Notes under the pieces: generated by a model
The model's database searches: none
The model's input: only the letters and a program-made list of their open reading frames with translations
Told to the model about the DNA's origin: nothing
Shown here: piece after piece, positions 1 to 29,743 of the stretch
Position numbering within the stretch: position 1 is the first letter of the stretch
How the letters are laid out: each line of letters starts with the position of its first letter
Translations under genes and position numbers: made by a program
Assembly: GCF_027596085.1 (NCBI RefSeq)
Contig: NC_072455.1
Coordinates: forward strand, 1,882,850 to 1,946,849
Length of the DNA stretch: 64,000 nt
Source of the DNA: Anoplopoma fimbria
Taxonomy: Eukaryota; Chordata; Actinopteri; Perciformes; Anoplopomatidae
Direction: 5' to 3'

Positions 1-112
1 TCAAATGTAGTATTATATAAATATATACCAGTACTTTCTACTTAGTGTTACTAGTATTCGTCTTCCTCTCTCATATATTACGTGTACTCTATATATGTGT
101 GTATTTCCAGAC

Positions 113-3689
<3,577 letters not shown>

Positions 3690-3706
3690 CTTCACCGGTC
3701 GTCAAA
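3690..3706 (-). other. ttc29: ttc29 5' UTR part of the first coding exon
   Basis: On the minus strand a pyrimidine-rich stretch ending CTGTAG lies just upstream of the ATG (3689). This suggests the start-codon exon is joined to an upstream non-coding exon. The exon would begin at 3706 and carry 17 untranslated bases. Confidence 0.5.
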
Positions 3707-3709
3707 CTA

Positions 3710-4950
3710 CAGGAGAGAATGTTCAATTAGCAGGACTCGTTATCTTTATGCATTGTTATTCTTGTTATAATATAAATATGGTGCTGTGTGATTTGTAAAT
3801 GTAACGTTTCCTGTTAAATATAATATAATAAAAGTAAACATTCACAGTCTGAGGAAACTTGTTCAGTTGATGAAGACTGTGTGAAGTGACTGAAAGCTCA
3901 GGAAAGTACATTTACTCAATGTTGAGGTACTGACTCCATTTTCTACGACCTACTACTTTTATTCCACCACATCTAAGAGGTAAATGTATTTTTTACAACA
4001 CTTTATTTATTATAAAGCTTTAGTTTCTTTTTAGATGATTAATTCAAACTATAATCAACTAATAAATGATGATGTATTATTACACTATCAGTATATAAAG
4101 TAATTATTAGGAGCTCCGTCTTCACCAGCTGCAACATTAAAGTGATGAACACATTAATGCATCAATAATTATAGTTTTATTATATAATATATATTAATTT
4201 TTAAATGATCCATTCTGCATAATGAGTACTTTTTACTTTTAGTAATTTAAGTATTTTTTTTATGCTAATACTTTTGTTCTTCTCCATCCATCCATCCATT
4301 TTACATTAATATGTAATATAACATTTAATTCCTGCACTGTTTTAATAAATGGTAATCTATACAACATGGAGAAAATGAATTGCAATAGATGCAAAATAAA
4401 ACAAAAAAATAAATAAAAATTCTACAAGCTTCAAATAAGTCATTAATTTGACCAGTTAAATCTAAAATAAATGAAAGGCCTCCAAATATATGCTGAAATA
4501 TACATAATGCAATACTTTTACTAGTAAGAGAGTATTTCTACACAGTTGCATTAATACTTTTACTTAAGTAAAAGGTCTGAATGCTTCTTTAAATACTAAC
4601 AAATACCAGTTTTACTAAAGAGAGTATTTCTACACAGTTGCATTAATACTTTTACTTAAGTAAAAGGTCTGAATGCTTCTTTAAATACTAACAAATACCA
4701 GTAAGTAGTACTGAATACTGATTTATTCTTCCTTACAGTTGATTTTTATAACAGCTTATGTTACAGGGCTAAAAGTTAACTAATTAAGCTTTAATTAGGG
4801 TGGTTTAATTAATTAATTAATTATTAATTTTTTTTTAAATTTTTTTTTTAAATTAAACACATGTTTATTTTTTATTCTACAGACACCACACTCTGAATAA
4901 AAACCTTAAACACGCACAGGCAGAAAACAATAATAAAAATTAAGTTATTA
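3710..4950. repeat. AT-rich first ttc29 intron with a 92-bp tandem duplication
   Basis: No gene is seen. A stretch starting 'agtatttctacacagttgca' occurs at 4531 and again at 4623, an almost perfect tandem duplication of period 92. It belongs to a 'tacttttacttaagtaaaag' sequence type with relatives near 5150, 12300, 19980 and 36560, so it is a dispersed teleost repeat by appearance. Confidence 0.65.
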
Positions 4951-4956
4951 ACTTAC

Positions 4957-5000
4957 TTAAAGCTTAAAGTTTCCACGGTGCTCTCTGGAGGAGTTACTGC
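4957..5000 (-). other. ttc29: Candidate non-coding first exon of ttc29
   Basis: Minus-strand sequence just downstream of a perfect X-box ends in a consensus donor (AA followed by GTAAGT at 4956-4951). It could splice to the acceptor before the ATG exon at 3706. The start site is not known. The exon is inferred from the donor, the X-box and the 5' acceptor of the coding exon, and transcript data would be needed to settle it. Confidence 0.4.
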
Positions 5001-5014
5001 GTCACCATGGCAGC
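5001..5014 (-). promoter_or_regulatory. X-box (RFX-type site) upstream of ttc29
   Basis: The minus strand reads GCTGCCATGGTGAC, which fits the RFX X-box consensus RYYNYY-AT-RRNRAC at every position. RFX factors are the known regulators of ciliary and flagellar genes. A site just upstream of a plausible first exon of an axonemal gene is what that predicts. The match is seen directly; function is inferred. Confidence 0.55.
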
Positions 5015-6485
5015 AGGCCGCATTCCAACTCTGACAGCCTGCTGACTGCCTGGTTCCATTCAGGAACAAGGAAGGTTTTTTTTTACCACATAAACAGACA
5101 GTGAAGATGCCAGTATAGTACAGAGGAAGTACTTTATTATTTACCAAAGTTAAAGTACTAATACCACACAGTAAGAAATACTAAAAAATGTAGTAAAAGT
5201 ATTCAGATTGTGACTGTTGTACTATTATTATATTAGATTATTAGATTATTATTTTCATGCATTAATGTAAAAGCAGGATTTTACTGTTATTGGTTGAGCT
5301 GGGGATCATTTTGAACTATTAACTATTGATTATTTTTATTATGGATTAATTATTGGATCATTTTCTTTATTAGTCGATCATTTGGTTTGTAAAAACAGTG
5401 AAAATATTAAATATTGTTTGTCACAATTACACAAAACGACACCTTTACAATGTTTGTTTCTACATTATTACTATACATTAACATTATAAACTAATACATT
5501 AACATTATAAAAATAAATGAATGTAACTAAACTTATAACTTAAACATTAACTTTATCACAATTATTACTAAATAACATTATTAACATGATTACCATGAAA
5601 TGTTTTTACATGAAAAATTGTACATTTATTGATTATGATGAATCAACTAATCATTTCAGCTGTATTTGTATATTTTTATACGTTTTAAGTGCAAAAGTCT
5701 TAATTTGTAAAGTAACCAAAGTGAAAAGTGCATTATTATAGACTTTAGACTATAGTAAAGTACATCAAATGTGTATATGTTTGTATATGTGTATACAGAG
5801 CAAGAAAAAGTTACAAAATAGAAAACAGTGACACTTCAATAAAAGAAAAGGATGCATGAGGAATACGAGTATTTCCTGTTGAGGTAAACAGATGTTGGAG
5901 ATCTCACCACAGCTGGGATGGAAACTGTGTTCAGTCTTTTGTGGCGAATGTGAAATATTTCCATCAAAGAGTTGCAGAGTTTCTAATAAAGTTTTGTGTT
6001 TGGGTTGAAAAATCATCAGCAGCAGCGTTTCCTGTCTGTTTCATTTAAAGAGACTCTTGTATGTTTGTTCTGCTCTGTTCTGTAATTTGTTCATTAAGCC
6101 GAGCGTTTGAAGACGAGGGCGAGAACTAAACTTCCACCAAATAACAAAAGTGTAGCTTTGGTCGTCATAAAGTTTCTGTGTCAAATAAAAAGCTTCTTCA
6201 CAAATGTAATATATCTTCTTTTCATCTCTGCGGTCAGGACGTAGTCAAATAAAAAAATGTAGTTAATGTAAAAAAACAAATATTCCTTTACTTTGTTACT
6301 GTTACAAATTCTGCCTTTGTTATTTTTAATTGGAAATATGGTTAAAATAATAATAATAACCCGTTTGAACTTTTATTTTGAAATGCAATATTATACAAAA
6401 TACAAATTAATCACATTTATTTCAATCAATTTCTCATTTAATTTCTTAAAAGAGAAGAAGAGAACTTTATATTTACACAGTACTG
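5015..6485. other. AT-rich spacer, nothing recognised
   Basis: Between the ttc29 promoter and a TG tract. Open frames are short and unsupported by splice sites or recognisable domains. I see no gene or RNA. Confidence 0.6.
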
Positions 6486-6490
6486 ATGTG

Positions 6491-6713
<223 letters not shown>

Positions 6714-6829
6714 TTTATCAGGCTGCATGATCCGAGTCACGTACGGCCTTCATCTGTTTATCTCCTCCTTTACTGAAACAAACAAACTGAAAACTGAGTC
6801 TGAGAGGAAGCAAGAGGTCATGATGGAGG

Positions 6830-7829
6830 AAAGGAAGGACAGATGGAAGGACAGATGGAAGGACAGATGGAAGGACAGATGGAAGGACAGATGGAAGGAC
6901 AGATGGAAGGACAGAAGGACAGACGAAGGGATGGAAGGACAGACAGACAGAAGACAGACAGAGGACAGGAAGGACAGATGGAAGGACAGACGGAAGGACA
7001 GAAGGACAGATGGAGGACAGATGGAAGGACAGATGGAAGGACAGATGGAAGGACAGACGGAAGGACAGATGGAAGGACAGACGGAGGGACAGAAGGACGG
7101 AGGGAAGGACAGATGGAAGGACAGATGGAAGGACAGATGAAGGACGGACAGATGGAAGGACAGACGGAGGACAGATGGAAGGACAGACGGAAGGACAGAT
7201 GGAAGGACAGATGGAAGGACAGATGGAAGGACAGATGGAAGGACAGATGGAAGGACAGATGGAAGGACAGATGGAAGGACAGATGGAAGGACAGATGGAA
7301 GGACAGATGGAAGGACAGAAGGACAGACAGAAGGACAGACGGAAGGACAGATAGAAGGACAGACGGAGGGACAGAAGGACGGAGGGAAAGACAGATGGAA
7401 GGACAGATGGAAGGACAGATGGAGGGACAGAAGGACAGATGGAGGGACAGATGGAAGGACAGATGGAAGGACAGATGGAAGGACAGATGGAAGGACAGAA
7501 GGACAGACGGAAGGACAGACGGAAGGACAGATGGAAGGACAGATGGAAGGACAGATGGAAGGACAGATGGAAGGACAGACGGAAGGACGGATGGAAGGAC
7601 AGACGGAAGGACAGATGAAGGACAGATGGAAGGACAGATGGAAGGACAGATGGAAGGACAGACGGAAGGACAGATGGAAGGACAGATGAAGGACAGATGG
7701 AAGGACAGACGGAAGGACGGACGGAAGGACGGACGGAAGGACAGACGGAAGGACAGATGGAAGGACAGATGACGGAAGGACAGATAGAAGGACAGAAGGA
7801 CAGGGAAGGACAGAAGGACAGGACAGAAG

Positions 7830-7870
<41 letters not shown>
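6830..7870. repeat. 12-bp minisatellite (GGACAGATGGAA)n
   Basis: Roughly 1 kb of a 12-mer, unit GGACAGATGGAA with variants (ACGGAA, AGGGAC, GAAGGACAGA), ending in (ACAG)n at about 7828-7870. The period is a multiple of three and stop codons are rare, so long frames stay open on both strands. These are artefacts of the repeat. It lies about 0.5 kb upstream of the ednra promoter region. Confidence 0.97.
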
Positions 7871-7871
<1 letters not shown>

Positions 7872-8374
7872 TAAAAGTAACTAAACCTGACAGACAATTG
7901 TAGTAAAAGTACAATATTGAGATCTAGTGGAGTAGAAGTATAAATTAGCATAGAATTCTTGAATGTGTACTTAAGTACAGTACTCGAGTAAACAGACTGA
8001 GATGTTTGAAGCCTCACAGTCATGGACGGTGATGAGAAATCACATCTTCTAGCTCTGCTTTCTATTTGGCTGGTAGAACGTCTTAATAGAAAAGAATAAA
8101 GTAGAGAAACTGGCTTTCCGTAAACTGAGTCTGGGTTCTGCCGTCACTCGTGTTCAAACACTCCAGTAAAGTCAAGTGTTTTACTGCCTCAATTTCCACA
8201 ACTTTATTTTATAATCAAACTCGTAAGAGAAGAAACGGGTTAAACGCTGGCTTCAATCACAGTAAAAGTTCAGTCGCTTCAGTGTTTACGAGATGTTCCA
8301 CTGTAGCGAGGAGGGAGGAGGTGACAAGGGGGCAGCAAAGGAGGGGAGGAGGGGAGAAAAGTGAGGCGGTAGGG

Positions 8375-8508
8375 TGATCAGAGCTTCTTCAGTTTGACTT
8401 CTTCAGTTTAGTCTGGACGAAGCAGAGCTCACTCTTACATTGGAGTGACTTTGGAAGGATTTAATCGAACTAAAAACCACAGAAGAAGACGGAAAAAAAC
8501 ACAAACAG
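8375..8508 (+). other. ednra: Probable non-coding first exon of ednra
   Basis: Purine-rich, TATA-less sequence leads into a segment ending ACAAACAG followed by GTGGGA, a fair donor. The next acceptor (9770-9771) opens the exon holding the start codon. The 5' limit is a guess; the donor is seen. Confidence 0.5.
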
Positions 8509-9771
8509 GTGGGATTTAAACACTTTTCTTTGCTTTGTGAGAGGATAGAACTTGGATTTTGAGTGAATTTATGTCACAATTCTCTTTAGGATTCACAGAA
8601 TATTTTATATATCAACAAATAAACATGTTTAAATGATAAAAGGCATCAGTTGAACAGATAGTTACATTACATTACAGTCATAGTTGAAGTTTATTTTAAG
8701 TTAAATTATGTGGTTTGACAATGACGGCTCATAGACAACAGATAGTATCGTTTTTTTAAAGAGGAAAATTAAATAAAAGTAATAACTTTTCCTTCAATAA
8801 CTTCTAGGTTTATTTTAAAATAATGTTATTTGTATTAGCTTTGACTCATGTATGAAATTTAAAGCTGTAATATTTAATAAACATATATTTCAAACACTTT
8901 TAAAATATAAAGGACATTTATGAGCTGCTGTGTTTCATATAAAAGCTGCTATAATCAATAACATTATATAAACAGTGGATTGAATGATGTTTTAGTGTCT
9001 TTCAGCTCATTGTTTATCTGTCCAGCATGAACCTTTACTGTTCTGGTTCACCTTTAGAACTTTAATAGCATCGTTTTCATAAAAAGAAGCTGTAAAAACG
9101 GATATTTCTTTGTTGGTGAAAAACAATGAAAATTTCGGATTATTTTAGCTCTGTATCTGCAGGTTGTGTGAATAGGCAACTGTTTGCAAAAATGTGATGA
9201 TATGTCAGTGTTTTTTCTGCCCCAGAGAGTCCAAAAACTCAGATAAAAGAGAAGAAATCTGAAATGTAGCGTTTTATGAACAGCATCCAGAATTTAGAGA
9301 GACAAAGTAAGTCCAGACTTTTGAGAGCTTGTTGTCCAAACACATTCTCAATCCCAACTTCTCAAGTACAGACGCTCTGCCAGTGGCCTTTCAGCTTTAA
9401 TCTATGACCCTTCTAGTGTCAGATTCTACTTGTGTAAAGTGTGTTTTCAAAATAAACTCCCATCTTTGGTTTAGGCACAAGGGACACGAACATGCTCTCC
9501 TGAATGAAAGTCCTGTGTTTGTATGACCCATCCACCTCTGTTTACACCTGCTCTACGTGACCTATCTCACTCTTTGTACGTCATTCAATGAGTTTAAAGT
9601 GAGACTGGGTTTGTTTATCTGTAAAGACGTCATGAACCATCTCACATCTGGACTAACATCTTAGTGAACTATAAACAGTTCAAGAAACATCTCACAAAAC
9701 TGTTGCATCATTCTGCAAAGTTGCAAATCTTTCTAACGGATCCTGTTTTTGTTCTTTTATCTTGCTTTCAG
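8509..9771 (+). other. ednra intron 1
   Basis: AT-rich, no recognisable gene. The stretch near 9340-9600 (for example 'ctctgccagtggcctttcag') has the look of a dispersed teleost repeat. Ends in a good acceptor, CTTGCTTTCAG. Confidence 0.5.
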
Positions 9772-10072
9772 GCCTGATTCAACAGAACGACACCTTCTTT
9801 ACTCCACTCTTCTAGAGACTCTTGGGGTTGCAGCACTGGGGTTTTAGTAAAAGTTTCTGGAATCTGGAATACGTTCTGCAATAAGAGCAGGTTCCGAACT
9901 TGGTTCTAGAATCTGTTCTGGAGCCACAGAAAGTTCTGGAAATACTGCCGGTTCCACAGTGTCCTTTAGATTTACTTTACTCTCAATGGGTTCAGAAGGT
10001 TCCAGGACTGGTTCTGGATTCACAAAAGCTGGTTCCAGTATGGGACCCCCGTCTGGTTCCAGGGTTCCCTCC
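9772..10072 (+). other. ednra: ednra 5' UTR in the start-codon exon, with in-frame upstream ATGs
   Basis: The exon begins after the acceptor at 9770-9771. The ednra frame is open upstream of 10073, with in-frame ATGs at 9986 and 10040. The 10073 ATG is preferred because it begins directly with a signal peptide. The leader holds many degenerate 'ctggttcc' units, which also keep an antisense frame open. Confidence 0.6.
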
Positions 10073-15364
<5,292 letters not shown>

Positions 15365-15564
15365 GAGAGAGTCTGCATCTTCATCTGCTTCATCCTCATC
15401 CTCAGCCACACTGAGAGAGACATCTGTATCTATATGTTCAGCTTTTACCTTTTATTGTGTATTTATTCAGGTCTAAATATTATAGTTTATTACAGACTAA
15501 CTATTGTATGGTGATATATTATATAGACTATATGGCAAAAAGTATTTTGACGACAATTGTCTTG

Positions 15565-15570
15565 AATAAA
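15565..15570 (+). terminator. Candidate ednra polyadenylation signal
   Basis: AATAAA about 200 bp after the ednra stop codon, the first canonical signal downstream. Confidence 0.5.
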
Positions 15571-16151
15571 AAACACTTTATTTTGTTTATTTATTTATAA
15601 AGACAATGCAGGCAGCACAAAATGTTAAAATGTGCAGTTAAAAGTTAGTAAAATGGTGACATAATGCATATAAACCAAGCAGCACACAGTTGTAAAACAC
15701 AACAATAGAATATTATAAAATAAAATAAAAATATATATATATATAAAAAATATGTTCATACTTACTTTTGGCCATGTAGTGTTTTTATTATTATGTTTTA
15801 TATGTAAAATATTCTCTTGCAACTCTAGTAAAGAGATAAAAAACACAGGGTGGAGTTTAAAGCAGCACTAGTGGCCTCTGGAGGCTGAATTAGTTCATTA
15901 CATCCCATAATATGAAACTGTTGATGGTCTTTCTGTTTAGAACTTGAACTTCTACTGGGACAAAAATGTTAAAAATTTGTGCTAATGGAGTTAAAATAAT
16001 TCAAATCTGTTCAGCGGTTGTAAAGACGCTCTTTTTTATTTAAGTTAAAGGAACTTTGAATTATCAATGAGTTATAAAAATATTAAATTATATATCTGTA
16101 TTTATCAATAAAGCTATATTCTCAAAGATCTTGCAAACATCTGTTTTAGTT

Positions 16152-16223
<72 letters not shown>

Positions 16224-16860
16224 AACTGTTGCTAATTAGCACTAAACAATGTCATTAGTTCTGCAGGTATTTGGTCATAAACCAAAATATTGGATACATT
16301 AAATAAACAGTAAAATGAAACATAAAGAAATGCGTCGACCAAATTTGCAATACATGAATCCATTTTTTATTATAATCCAATAATAATTGCTGTTGTTTCA
16401 TATATATATTATTTTAATAGTTTGCCATCACTGTTTTGTTTGCTTGTCATGTTATTCTCTGTATAATACTCTTGTGTTTTCTATAATATTGTGATGTTTT
16501 TCTGCCTCTTTTGTATATTATGTATTATCTTTGTTATGTTTGTGTATTTTAATAAACTTACTAAGTCTACTTAATATTTTGACTGAAGGACTTTTACATC
16601 ATACTACTTATTATTTATTTTTACACTGTTGTGTAATCCTCAGTTATCTTTGTTGATATTGTTGTTGTTGTTGTTTTGTGGTGCATTCAATGCTGCAGTA
16701 AAATAAAGCTTCCCTGTTTATTTACTATTATTTAACACAGATCTTTGGAAATAAAAAAGTAAAATAAGGGAATGAATGAAACAACAACAGTGGACACATT
16801 GTGTGGATTCTTTTTAAATTCATGTAATTAGATTTTTAGGGTGTTTCCTGTCAATCACGT
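15571..16860. other. Spacer after ednra
   Basis: AT-rich, holds (AC)n at 16153-16220 and no recognisable gene. Confidence 0.6.
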
Positions 16861-16863
16861 GAC

Positions 16864-16869
<6 letters not shown>

Positions 16870-16894
<25 letters not shown>

Positions 16895-16921
16895 CATAGA
16901 GAGAGAGAGAGAGAGAGAGAC

Positions 16922-16974
<53 letters not shown>

Positions 16975-17032
16975 CATAGAGAGAGAGAGAGAGAGAGAGA
17001 GACATAGAGAGAGGAGAGAGAGAGAGAGAGAC

Positions 17033-17097
<65 letters not shown>

Positions 17098-17098
17098 C

Positions 17099-17141
<43 letters not shown>

Positions 17142-17289
17142 GAGAGAGAGAGATAGAGAGAGAGAGAGACATAGAGAGAGAGAGAGAGAGAGACATAGAG
17201 AGAGAGAGAGAGATATAGAGAGACATAGAGAGAGAGAGACATAGAGAGAGAGAGAGACATAGAGAGAGAGAGGGGAGATAGAGAGAGAC

Positions 17290-17328
<39 letters not shown>

Positions 17329-17339
17329 GAGATAGAGAG

Positions 17340-17419
<80 letters not shown>

Positions 17420-17438
17420 CATGTAGAGAGAGAGAGAC

Positions 17439-17491
<53 letters not shown>

Positions 17492-17548
17492 CATAGAGAG
17501 AGAGAGAGAGAGAGACATATGTATAGAGAGAGACAGAGAGAGAGAGAC

Positions 17549-17589
<41 letters not shown>

Positions 17590-17600
17590 GAGAGAGAGAC

Positions 17601-17640
<40 letters not shown>

Positions 17641-17732
17641 AGAGAGAGACATAGAGAGAGAGAGAGAGAGACATAGAAGAGAGAGATAGAGAGAGAGAGA
17701 GAGGAGAGAGAGATAGAGAGAGAGAGATATAT

Positions 17733-17791
<59 letters not shown>

Positions 17792-17871
17792 GAGAGACAG
17801 ACAGAGAGAGAGAGAGAGAGAGACATGTAGAGAGAGAGACAGAGAGAGAGAGAGAGACAGGGGAGAGAGAA

Positions 17872-17902
<31 letters not shown>

Positions 17903-17940
17903 CATAGATATATATATATATATATCTCTATGTCTCTCTA

Positions 17941-17983
<43 letters not shown>

Positions 17984-17995
17984 GATAGAGAGACA
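16870..17995. repeat. (GA)n array with regular GACATA interruptions, then (TA)n hairpin
   Basis: About 1 kb of GA dinucleotides broken by 'gacatag', 'gatag' and 'gacag' at short intervals. The end passes into (TA)n. At 17895-17940 there is an inverted repeat whose arms are 'agagagacatagatatat' and its near reverse complement. Confidence 0.97.
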
Positions 17996-17999
17996 TAGA

Positions 18000-26057
<8,058 letters not shown>

Positions 26058-26083
26058 CAAAGAAACTCTCCGGTTTAAGTCAG

Positions 26084-26089
26084 AATAAA
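26084..26089 (+). terminator. Candidate tmem184c polyadenylation signal
   Basis: AATAAA 27 bases after the stop codon. Other AATAAA motifs occur further downstream (about 26496), so the real site is uncertain. Confidence 0.4.
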
Positions 26090-26814
26090 AATATAACCCG
26101 TCTCCAAAGAAGCCAAATTAAAGATGGATTCCATCGAAGGAAGAGAGTGAGTCTCTGTGAAGTCAAAGCCATGTTTGTTGAGTATTTTTAAATAATAATT
26201 ACCCAGTTTTAAATCTGTATTTGGATGTCTAATGATGTCATTTTGATAAATGTGCCTCCAGCTGTGGAAAGGAAAACATATTTAATACAAAAAAGCATAT
26301 TTAGGTTGTTGTTGCGGTTTAAAGGGGGCATATCATGTCAGAAAACATGTGATTCAACAAGCCAATCCGATTCAGTCACACGAGCCAATCAGAGCAGGGC
26401 TATTTAAAAGAGGGGCTCTTAAAGAGACAGGCACTAAAACAGAGCGTTTCAGACAGAAGATGAATATATATACATTCAGACAGACAGTATGATACAAATA
26501 AAGTGTTTTTTGAACATTAAAGATTGGAAACATGTTCTAGTAGAAACCCAAAATACAAGTATGAACCCAACAAAGAGCATGATATGTCTCCTTTAACACT
26601 CCCTCAGTGCTGAAGTGTCCTTGCGCTTGGTTTGACTGTTTGTTCTATCATAACAAAATAAAAACGCCACATCTAATCACCAGGAAACGCTGTTGTTCGA
26701 TTCCTCCAATCAGGGAAAATTAAGACAACAGAAGAACAAGGATGTAACATTTAGTTTAACACAGTTAGTTAGTACACAAGTGGATTTAACACAATTAATG
26801 ATGGTTGAGTTACA

Positions 26815-27300
26815 TTTAGCTGCTCCAGTTATTGGTTTGTTGTGAGCGTTTCTCTCCACTAGGTGTCACTAACAGTCCATTAATGCTGATCAGAAGCTTT
26901 TTCTTACAGGAATTACTATTCGACCGTCCTTGAAAAACAAAATGATATCTTAAACAAATGATATCTTAAATAGATTTAACAGTTATTTTCTTTCTACAAA
27001 CTAATGGGATTCATGTTGATAAAAACGAATAGACGGTGACAACCATTTTGTTTCCACTGTATTCAAACAGATAAAATCAAATGTCCCAAAAACAAATTGT
27101 ATTGCATTTTCTAAATTCAGCTTTAGACAATTTGTAACACAACAAACACATGACAAACAAAACAAAAACATAGTCCTGTAGTTGGCATCATAAGGAATGT
27201 AAAGAAAAAAACAAAACATCACAGTTTTTTTTTCACCAGAGAATCTAAGTGATCATATTTGAAATGCGGAGAAGTGACACATTTAAGAAATTTACACAAC
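26815..27300 (+). repeat. Second copy of the composite dispersed repeat
   Basis: Diverged copy of 23405-24330 with internal deletions and a short local duplication ('aaatgatatcttaaacaaatgatatc'-type, 26937-26968). Ends in a degraded family A start. Confidence 0.75.
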
Positions 27301-27412
27301 TAACTCATTATTTGTCATAAAACAACTAAATTCATTTTCTTATACTTCAGGTCCATCTGTGGTAATAAAGTAATACTTTTCACAGAATGTCCACTTTGAT
27401 TATTACGTTACT

Positions 27413-27415
<3 letters not shown>

Positions 27416-27452
<37 letters not shown>
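27416..27452. repeat. (AAT)n microsatellite
   Basis: Twelve or so AAT units followed by 'tttatttatatagcacctttt', a phrase common at the edge of dispersed fish repeats. Confidence 0.9.
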
Positions 27453-27453
<1 letters not shown>

Positions 27454-27869
27454 TTTATTTATATAGCACCTTTTAAAAACAAGGTTTACAAAGTGCTTTG
27501 ACAGACCAGCCAGCAAGACAGTGCATAAGAAACAAACAACTTTATTCCACAGAGGGGACAGAAGTTACAGTCACAGCAGCAAGTTATTATTAATCACATT
27601 ACTATCCCTATTTTCATAACTATAATTCTACTGTAATAATTGCTGCTGTTATTATAAGTAGTCTTATTATATGAATCATTTATGTCATATACATTGAATG
27701 TGTTGTATCTCTGTTATGCTGTTCATTCTGGTCACATGACATCTATTGCATTCTGTCCATCCTGGGAGAAGGATCCCTCCTCTGTCGTTCTCCCAGAGGT
27801 TTCTTCCTTTTTTCTCCCTGTTAAAGGGGTTTTTAGGGGAGTTTTTCCTGTGCCGATGTGAGGGAAGGA

Positions 27870-27910
27870 CAGAGGATCTATATAACTATATATCTATCTC
27901 TATATAACTA

Positions 27911-27953
<43 letters not shown>

Positions 27954-27984
27954 ATATCTATATATATCTATCTATATATAACTA

Positions 27985-28083
<99 letters not shown>

Positions 28084-28380
28084 ATATCTATATCTATATC
28101 TATCTATCTATATAACTATATCTATCTATATCTATATATATCTATATCTATCTATCTATATAACTATATCTATATAACTATATCTATATATATATCTATA
28201 TATCTATATATCTATATAACTATATATATATATATCTATATCTATATCTATATATCTATATATCTATATATATCTATCTATATACTATATCTCTATATCT
28301 ATATAACTATATATCTATATATCTATATAAATATATCTATCTCTATCTATTACTATATATCTATATAGATATATAGTAAT
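27870..28380. repeat. (TATC)n array, inverted partner of the 37.7-38.4 kb GATA array
   Basis: Half a kilobase of TATC/TATA. It is followed directly at 28381-28520 by a reverse-complement copy of the sequence that precedes the GATA array at 37,550-37,690. Confidence 0.93.
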
Positions 28381-28520
28381 AGATATATTTCTTGCTGTTT
28401 AAACAGAATATTATCAGCTCGCCCTTTGCATTGTATTTCAATGTTCCTCCTCTGTTGGAGACAACTGTCAACATTAACTGGACACTGAACATCTAAAGAG
28501 GTTTTACAGACTGTGTGACC
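28381..28520 (-). repeat. Inverted copy of NLR 5' flanking sequence
   Basis: On the minus strand it contains 'gaggaacattgaaatacaat' and 'ataatattctgtttaaacag', as does the plus strand at 37,620-37,675. It lies in front of the first NLR gene in opposite orientation. Confidence 0.8.
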
Positions 28521-28699
28521 ACCTCTGAAACACAACCTTTCACCCTCCACATTTTAATTACTTCTTAAAGTCACAGTGAAGCTGACTGGGTAAAGAGGTG
28601 AAGATGGTATGAGGGTGTGGATTAATCATCCACAGATCACTGATGGACTTTGAGACCAAAAGTAAAGTCATAAAAAGATTAAGTTCCTCCACTTTTGTG

Positions 28700-28792
28700 C
28701 TACGTGCGACGACTGTAACTCAAAGCTTTCAGAGAAAACTGGATATTTACGGACTCACACCGCAACAATAGTGAAAGAATCCACTCAATAAA
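28700..28792 (+). other. Candidate non-coding first exon of NLR gene 1
   Basis: Ends in a donor AAA/GTGAGT. The start-codon exon has its own acceptor (AGTTTCAG at 29721-29728, 15 bases before the ATG), so an upstream untranslated exon is expected. Related sequence before NLR gene 2 ends in AAAG/GTGAGT at 37311. The 5' end is unknown. Confidence 0.4.
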
Positions 28793-29743
28793 GTGAGTAA
28801 CATATTTTCGATGGATATCTAACCAGCTGATTGGTTCGTGTCCTTTGTTATGGTGTGTAGTTTTTAGTGCACAGACGACATGTCGTTTCCTGTATAAGTG
28901 TGCAGTTAAGAACTAAAGGAGTGGTTACTCTGTGTTTGATGCAAACTTTAATCACTAACGAATTTAAACGACTTTATCAAAAAAACGAAGCCAATAAATT
29001 GACTTTGTGGATTTCTTATAAGTTAGCAAGTCAAACAGTCTGTAAAGCCTCTTTAACCCTCCTGTTATGTCAGTTTGGTCAGGAACAGCAATGATGTTCC
29101 CGGGTCCGGTGCATGTTTAATCATCCAAAAGTTGTCAGAAACCAAAAAATCCTAATAAACATAGTTTGTACCTCATCACCAACACCATTACTAACAATTC
29201 AATCAGTATTCGGAGGAATGGTGTTATTCAGCCCTCACAGATCATAGTTCCATGAGGATAACTCACTCGTTTTCATGAAAAATTGCAAATACATGATATG
29301 AACCATTTTCTTTTTAACGTTGATTACACTAATTAAGGCAAGTAGAAGAAGTTTCATACTTAAAAAGTGCTTTTGTAAAATATACTTTGAAACGGGTCAA
29401 TTTGACCCACAACATTACAGAGGAGGGTTAAATGTTCAGTGTTTGTCTCTAAACAACATTTGGATCTTTTCCACACATGCGCAGTCTGGACCCGTAAACG
29501 TTTCCATCTTAAAGTCTGAAAGGGGGAGCTGAAAGTATTCTGTTTTGACAGGAAGAAAGAAGTTCCTGTTGATGATAAGTTTCTTTGGACTACAAAGTGT
29601 TTAAAATGATAAAATGTGGCTCTGTCAGATCATCTTTGATCATTTATGACTGTTGTTTCACCTGAAAATAGCCAGAATGATCAATAAACAGGCGGGAAAT
29701 GATCAAATAAATAAAATTTAAGTTTCAGCTACAACGAAAGAAA

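Noticed and set aside
6718..8023. Open frames of about 300-400 codons on both strands in the 12-mer array (Arg/Asp/Gly/Lys-rich or Ser/Phe/Leu-rich)
   Set aside because: The 12-bp period keeps frames open by chance. No start context, splice sites or known domain.
16820..17905. Ser-Leu or Arg-Glu repeat frames in the GA array
   Set aside because: Pure dinucleotide-repeat artefacts.
27870..28380. Regularly spaced repeats as a possible CRISPR-like array
   Set aside because: Simple tetranucleotide repeat in a vertebrate genome; no spacers.
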